Assembly (NCBI GenBank): GCA_000697665.1
Contig: KL197788.1
Coordinates: 14,450-48,405 of the forward strand
Direction of reading: 5' to 3'
Length of the DNA: 33,956 bases
From: Jaapia argillacea MUCL 33604
Lineage: Eukaryota; Basidiomycota; Agaricomycetes; Jaapiales; Jaapiaceae
The first letter of the stretch is position 1, and every line of letters begins with the position of its first letter. A program made the translations under genes and the position numbers. The notes below the pieces were generated by a model. It ran no database searches. It had not been told where the DNA came from and was given only the letters and a program-made list of their open reading frames with translations. This document shows, in pieces, positions 30,768 to 33,956 of the stretch.

Positions 30768-33700
30768 TTAGCAGAGGGGCAACGTCTCCAGCTCCACCTC
30801 AGCAGCTACCATTTGTTTCAGACACCCCTCGGCCATCTGCTCATACATCCGCGATTGTTTCAAGGCATAGGCACGCTTTCCTTGGGCAAGAAGTGTTGAG
30901 GAGTCGGCGGATTCCCCAAGCTGTTTCCAAGCATCCCGCCATCGAATCAGTGACCTGTAGGTTCGGCATAGCTCTTCTTCCAACATCTCTACCTCCTCTT
31001 CCCAGCGATCTCGTTGGGCACAGGAACGAAACCACTGAACACGCAAAACTGACCGCATATTGGTTAACGAAACATGCCAACCGAAGTATGAGGATCAGAC
31101 TCACCTTCCTGACTCCAATCGGTGCCGTTCGAAATGGATCCCGCTCCAACGCCAACAGACCAATACCAGGGCTCAGGTTCACCTCCAGTACCAAGCTCGT
31201 GAGCTATGTGCTGGCTTCGCATCCACAAATCAGTGTGAACGAGTCGTTGTAAGGAGTTCTTACCAGTGGGAGTGGGGTCCTCCTTGACTAAACCTAAGTT
31301 CACAAGAGATCGCCAAGCCACATTATAGCGATTGGCACAGCGTTCTGCCTCCCGACTAAGACCTGCCAATGCCTTCTTTGCCTGTGTGTTGTCCTTCTGT
31401 CCACGGATATTTCTCCTCTTCTCCAATGTATTGAAGGTGTTGGCCTGGACAGCCTCTCGAGCCTCTTGAAGTAGCTGGTGAGCTTGAGCCAACCAAAGCT
31501 CTCCTTCTTGTTTTGCAGCAGCATCGAGACCGAACTGAGTTCGCTTTGAGGTGTTGTGGAAGTGGGATGGAGTGTATAGAGGTTCCTTCTCTGGTTGGTC
31601 ACTGACTAATCGAGTCTCGAGGAGTGATCGCATGGATGGGTATCGGGCAACTTGGTACTGGTGAAGGAGTGAGATGTCATCTCTCAAGCGAGAATGAGTG
31701 GCTTCGAGAGAGGTTAATAGCTCGGGGGTGTCGTTATTATCCTTCAAGAAATGCTGAATTCAAATTCTAGGTAATTTTGTTAGAATATAATGGTGAGCAT
31801 CGATCTGTGCGTCACGTACTGTTCCATCTCGACAACAAGGAGTTTGTCCAAGAACACAGTGGTGGTGGAGAAGATTGCCACCTCCTCACACAACACAACT
31901 GCAGTCCAGTTCTTCAACTCCAGATCACATACTCTTTTGAACACCTGATCCTGAGTTAAAACTACAACGTTGTCAATCCAGACGGAACCCTGATGAACAT
32001 GATGGTAAAACCTACCTGTAGCAAGGTTTGGTCTGTATACACTAGTATTCTCGTCAGGCTTCCTGTCCAACAGAGAGCCCATGACGTCCTTGAGCCCCGC
32101 CTCCTCCTCAATCCAAGAAGCAAGCCCTTGAGGGTTGGTGTAGGAGGCAACCTCATCGAGGCCCTCACATACACCAATGCACATCTCTCTTTTGATGCGA
32201 GCCTTCTTCAAATCTCGTACCAAAACCGTCACTAAGGTTATGATATTAGCCGGGTCGACTGCGTTTGAACTGGAGGCACTCACATAGCTCTTGATTCTTG
32301 CGAAAATTCCCAGTATTGTGATCGTCGTGTAGGGTATCGTGTCGATGACCTCCATTCATCTCCTGTGTACTTCCCCGTAACTCCTTACCAGGGGCCCAGA
32401 GACTCTCGATCTTCTCACCATGCGTTCGGCTGACGCACTTTGCGTAGTTCAATGAGAATGCGTATTGGCAGTCGTCCTTGTGGCTGTAGAGATGCATCTT
32501 TGGAACAAGGATACGGATTACCCACTCCCAAAGGGCGGCATCGTCTGGCCACTCTTCGATGATACGCTTGATGAAGTTAATACAATACTGACAGCCGATG
32601 TCGTAAGTCAGAAGGATCCAAAGAAGATCTTTTCTGTCTTGTAGCGCATTCATTACTGCATAGTCTGTATTGGCGTAGCTGAAGACCCGTCAGTGTCATG
32701 CCCGTAACCAAGCATGTTGATCAACATACCGTTCACCCCACTGGAGATCCACCATGCTACAAAAGCATCCATGACGACAACACACACCGACCACTCCAGT
32801 GATAACCATCCCCTTGAGCTTCTTCTTCTTCTGCATCACGACGGCTTTCAACTTCGAGCAAGTGCTTTTCTGTCGAATACCTCGTGTCAAACATTTTCAT
32901 ATCAACAGAATAAAGATGAACATACCTCTGCGTCATGGTCGTGTGCCCCTTGCTTTGTCTTCCACACCAAGTACTCCTGGAATCTGTCCTCCTGCGGAAA
33001 TATCCCATTGCCGTTGAACAACAAGATGTCATCTGGATCGCCATGCTTGCCGTCCTTGCAGGTCAAAGTATGGTTACCGTCAACGTGGATGGCGAGGGTG
33101 TGAATGTGGCTGAAGCGACGATCAAATGAGATGGATTCACAAATGACAGGTGGATTCAACACTTACCACTTGTTGGGGGGAGTATTTTCCCAGTTTGGCG
33201 GCATGTTGAAATGAGGCTCAGGGCAAGCATGACATTTCGTCACCAGTGACCCCTTCTTATGATGGTCAAACACAGTGTCAATGCCGTGGACTTGACCTGA
33301 ACGTTTACAGGATGTGAGGTATCTCCAGACGTGAACCACACGAAGTAGTTCACGGTATCGCTCCTAACAACCAGCCGTTAGCTGGAATCTGAAATGAATG
33401 AGGCAAAACCTTACTGGAACCAACTCAGGAAACACATTGTTTGATAGGTGCTTGAGAACGATGAAGTAATCATAGGCGGCGACTTTTGACTGCAGGGTTG
33501 AGAGGTGGAAATGATTGAGAAGGGAAAATGTGAAGACGGTGGATGGTTGAGAAAATTTCGCTGGGAAGTATTGAGCCTTCAGAAGTTGATGATGAAATGG
33601 AGGACAATGAGTGCAATGACAAGGCACCAATCATCGATGATGGACTCTGTTGACATGGACAATCACAACATCCTTACTAGGGTCCACCTTCGGGCGGTGA

Positions 33701-33956
33701 GGACACAGTCCCCCCGTGTCCCAACCCAATCACCATCCCCAGTTCGTCAAGCCCCCTCCGCTCAAAGAACGACCCATTCCACTCCTCTACCTGATGCAGT
33801 GGCGAGCTTCGGTGAGAATCAACGGTACAACCTGCACACCGATAGACATCGTCGAGGCAATCAAGACAGCGCACGGTGGGAGCTTGGCCACATTCACACT
33901 GAGGTTGCGAGGGCTTGTAGGCATCAGACTCGAGCAGAAAGTCTTCGAGCTCCGGG
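30768..33956 (-). pseudogene. Second KDZ-family transposase (KDZ-2), 5' end outside the window
   Basis: From the right edge on the minus strand: a CxC2-type cluster (CECGQAPTVRCLDCLDDVYRCAGC), EWNGSFFERRGL, LGHGG, the LQSKVAAYDYF segment, ERYRELLRVVHVWRYL, CHACPEPHFNMPPNW, KSTCSKLKAVV, CRHGCF, then the catalytic region NTDYAVMNAL, LTYDIGCQYC, LYSHKDDCQYAFSLN and THGEKIESLWAPG. A helical C-terminus ends at TAA 30768. The last intron is 31049-31104. Introns are about 50 bp. Two lesions lie near the N-terminus: a run of six G (33710-33715 as C on the plus strand), where five would give GHGGLCPHRPKVD, and a TGA at 33631-33633 before LVPCHCTHC. The catalytic core looks intact. It is oriented like KDZ-1 but clearly diverged from it. 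Confidence 0.87.

Noticed and set aside
31049-31194. Minus-strand frames in the KDZ-2 C-terminus as separate small genes
   Set aside because: They are explained by the 56-bp intron 31049-31104, which joins the two exons as one transposase C-terminus.

Overview
This window looks like transposon-dominated, gene-poor nuclear DNA from a filamentous basidiomycete, most likely an agaricomycete. The reasoning rests on three things. Coding exons are broken by many 42-60 bp GT..AG introns with CTAAC/CTRAY-like branch sites. Two copies of a KDZ (Kyakuja-Dileera-Zisupton) transposase are recognisable, one directly preceded by a TET/JBP-type 2-oxoglutarate dioxygenase, a pairing known from basidiomycete genomes. 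The LTR elements have 5-bp target duplications. I see no certain conserved housekeeping gene.

Layout. 0-1.2 kb: complex minisatellite built on the palindrome TGGGCCCA. 1.2-2.85 kb: AT-rich DNA, then about seven degenerate ~150-bp tandem units. 2.9-5.5 kb (minus): a multi-exon gene whose exons are tandem duplicates carrying one short basic motif. 5.6-8.0 kb (plus): a divergently oriented gene with a Zn2Cys6 cluster, a coiled coil and a pentapeptide-repeat tail, broken by a TGA. 8.1-8.6 kb (minus): a broken Lys-rich gene remnant.

8.57-17.6 kb: the most unusual part. Three diverged copies (T1, T2, T3) of a C-rich, protein-less unit look like spliced, polyadenylated RNA genes. ~550-nt exons are separated by small introns and end at AATAAA. 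Short stem-loops are spaced by G-poor linkers, and pairing is kept between copies by compensatory and G.U changes. T1 keeps its CpGs; T2 and T3 have lost nearly all of theirs. T2 is split by a miniature LTR element (TSD GCTTT), itself hosting a solo LTR (TSD AAGGG). T1 carries a tRNA-like insertion. A 20-bp minisatellite lies between T2 and T3.

18.0-20.0 kb (plus): two tandem paralogues of an unrecognised family, the first decayed. 20.1-26.7 kb (minus): one co-oriented block of TET/JBP-like dioxygenase, KDZ transposase with CxC2 cysteine cluster, and an unrecognised third gene, all carrying TGA/TAA codons that look like C-to-T decay of CGA/CAA. 27.4-30.2 kb (plus): short 30-bp repeats, then a decayed copy of a family I associate with agaricomycete repeats. 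30.8-33.96 kb (minus): a second KDZ transposase running off the window, with an intact catalytic core but one G-run frameshift and one TGA near its N-terminus.

Overall the window reads as an old repeat island in which cytosine methylation and deamination have worked on most copies, including the copy of the enzyme class that oxidises 5-methylcytosine.
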